Shown here: one piece after another, positions 14,105 to 14,874 of the stretch | Layout: each line of letters begins with the position of its first letter | Numbering within the stretch: position 1 is the first letter of the stretch | NCBI GenBank assembly: GCA_036259475.1 | Contig: DATABS010000029.1 | Span: forward strand, 1-14,874 | Direction of reading: 5' to 3' | Length of the DNA: 14,874 bases | DNA from: ZC4RG17 sp036259475 | GTDB lineage: Bacteria; Actinomycetota; Acidimicrobiia; Spongiisociales; ZC4RG35 | The notes under the pieces: generated by a model | Database searches by the model: none | What the model was told of the DNA's origin: nothing | What the model saw: the letters and a program-made list of their open reading frames with translations, nothing else | Position numbers and translations under genes: made by a program

Positions 14105-14830
14105 GTGACCTGGGCGACGATCGCCCGAGACGTACGGGATGGCAGGAAGGTGATAGTCAAGACCACCGACTACGACGCCCATCTTGAGGCCGACGGCCTG
14201 CGGGCCTTGGCGGCGGCCGGTGCTCCCGTGCCCGAGGTGATCGATGTGAGGGCCGACCGGCTGGTCATGGAAGAAGTCTCCGGCCCGGAAGCGTGGGACG
14301 AGCTCGGCCGGGCTCTCGCCCGCTGCCACCGCGCTACGGACGACGGGTACGGGTACCACATGGACAACGTCCTCGGTCCCCTCGCTCAGGACAACAGCCC
14401 GGGGGCGACCTGGCCCGACTTCTATGCCAAGCGCCGGCTCATGCCGTATCTCGACGACCTTCCGGGAGATCTCGCCAGCCGAATGGGCACCGCCATCGAT
14501 TCGGGAGCTGTCGGCCGGCTGCTGGAGCATGGCCAGACGCCGTCATTGGTCCACGGTGACTTGTGGTCCGGAAACATCGTCGACGGATGTTGGCTCATCG
14601 ATCCGGCAGTCCACTACGCCGACCGCGAGCTCGACGCCGCTTTCGCCGCCGTCTTCGGCGGAATCCCGGCTGCGATGTGGCGCGCCTATGTCGAGGTCTG
14701 GCCGTGGGACGATGGCTGGGAGGAGCGCCGCCCCGCCCTACAGCTCTACCACCTGCTGGTTCACGTGCGCCTGTTCGGGGGCAGCTACGTGGCCATGGTG
14801 GCCGACCGCCTCGACCGTCTCGGCTGGTGA
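14105..14830 (+). CDS. Fructosamine/ketosamine-3-kinase family protein
   Basis: ATP-dependent kinase of the FN3K family (PF03881, protein-kinase-like fold). Members phosphorylate O3 of ketoamines on glycated amines; the product is unstable and the sugar is released. Many bacterial members prefer ribulosamines or erythrulosamines. Seen here: Lys19 in VIVKTT (ATP lysine), EADGLRALAAAGAPVPEV (28-45), VMEEVSG (54-60), GYHMDNVLGPLAQDN (83-97), WPDFYAKRRLMP (103-114), the catalytic loop HGDLWSGN (150-157, Asp152) and the metal site IDPAVHYADRELDAA (165-179, Asp166). At 241 residues it is shorter than eukaryotic FN3K (about 300). The N-terminus has no recognisable glycine-rich nucleotide loop before Lys19, and no P-loop cysteine of the redox-switch type. 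The GTG at 14105 is 1 nt past the phosphatase stop. A palindrome begins directly after its TGA. Confidence 0.93.
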   Translation: MTWATIARDVRDGRKVIVKTTDYDAHLEADGLRALAAAGAPVPEVIDVRADRLVMEEVSGPEAWDELGRALARCHRATDDGYGYHMDNVLGPLAQDNSPGATWPDFYAKRRLMPYLDDLPGDLASRMGTAIDSGAVGRLLEHGQTPSLVHGDLWSGNIVDGCWLIDPAVHYADRELDAAFAAVFGGIPAAMWRAYVEVWPWDDGWEERRPALQLYHLLVHVRLFGGSYVAMVADRLDRLGW

Positions 14831-14874
14831 CCGTTTTCGCGCACGGTTTGCACGCTATGGCGTGCAAACCGTGC
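14831..14874 (+). repeat. Long palindrome (TATG loop), copy 2, cut by the window end
   Basis: Bases 14841-14855 pair with 14860-14874 (15 bp, no mismatch) around the loop TATG at 14856-14859. The remaining left arm 14831-14840 (CCGTTTTCGC) has its expected partner beyond the window. It starts at the base after the kinase TGA. Compared with copy 1 read in its gene's direction, the loop, the inner CACGC/GCGTG and the outer CGTTT(T)CGCGCA are shared. Three stem pairs differ, with matching changes on both arms. It is likely a terminator-like hairpin of the plus-strand operon or a repeat-family member. Confidence 0.85.

Noticed and set aside
13199..14530. A 443-codon minus-strand open frame across the methyltransferase, phosphatase and kinase genes
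   Set aside because: It opposes three well-supported coding genes and its translation is Arg/Gly/Pro-rich with no recognisable domain.
1..14874. Idea that the window is a mobile element or defence island bounded by terminal inverted repeats
   Set aside because: Each end is itself a self-complementary hairpin of different stem sequence, there is no transposase, integrase or nuclease, and the gene content is metabolic and repair-related.

Overview
The window is GC-rich (by eye, mid-60s percent) and almost wholly coding. It has GTG/TTG starts, 1-4 nt gene overlaps and actinobacterial-type protein families (an MpaB/DUF2236 oxygenase, a FadI/FadJ pair, a COG4119-type NUDIX protein, a CHAD protein). 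The best guess is an actinobacterium, perhaps an Acidimicrobiia-like lineage; the lineage is inference because no marker gene settles it. No rRNA, tRNA, CRISPR array, transposase or integrase was seen, and no gap exceeds 300 bases.

Layout, left to right: (1) A long palindrome (1-55) lies just downstream of a stand-alone infA-like gene on the minus strand, which is preceded by an MpaB/DUF2236 oxygenase gene. (2) Divergent from the oxygenase gene is a plus-strand fatty-acid beta-oxidation operon: a FadI-type thiolase and a FadJ-type multifunctional enzyme with a 4-nt overlap. The shared upstream region has a possible operator and -10 element. (3) A minus-strand group (about 10415 to 4848) holds a CHAD-domain protein, two halves of a heterodimeric ABC exporter (4-nt overlap) and an exported HExxH putative zinc peptidase. 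(4) A plus-strand group (about 10472 to 14830) holds a NUDIX hydrolase, a methionine sulfoxide reductase B, an MFS transporter, an orphan DNA methyltransferase, a low-molecular-weight phosphatase and a fructosamine-kinase-family protein. The last four are separated by 13 nt, a 4-nt overlap and 1 nt. (5) A second copy of the palindrome starts at 14831, directly after the last stop codon, and runs off the window.

Functional picture: the fad pair is a complete acyl-CoA beta-oxidation cycle apart from the acyl-CoA dehydrogenase. The right-hand plus-strand group reads as a damage-handling neighbourhood (NUDIX clean-up, methionine sulfoxide repair, and a phosphatase plus ketoamine kinase pair suited to deglycation) with a transporter and a DNA methylase inserted. 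The least ordinary signal is the pair of palindromes. They share their outer and inner stem and a TATG loop, differ at three stem positions with matching changes on both arms, and each sits immediately after a stop codon in the same orientation relative to its gene.
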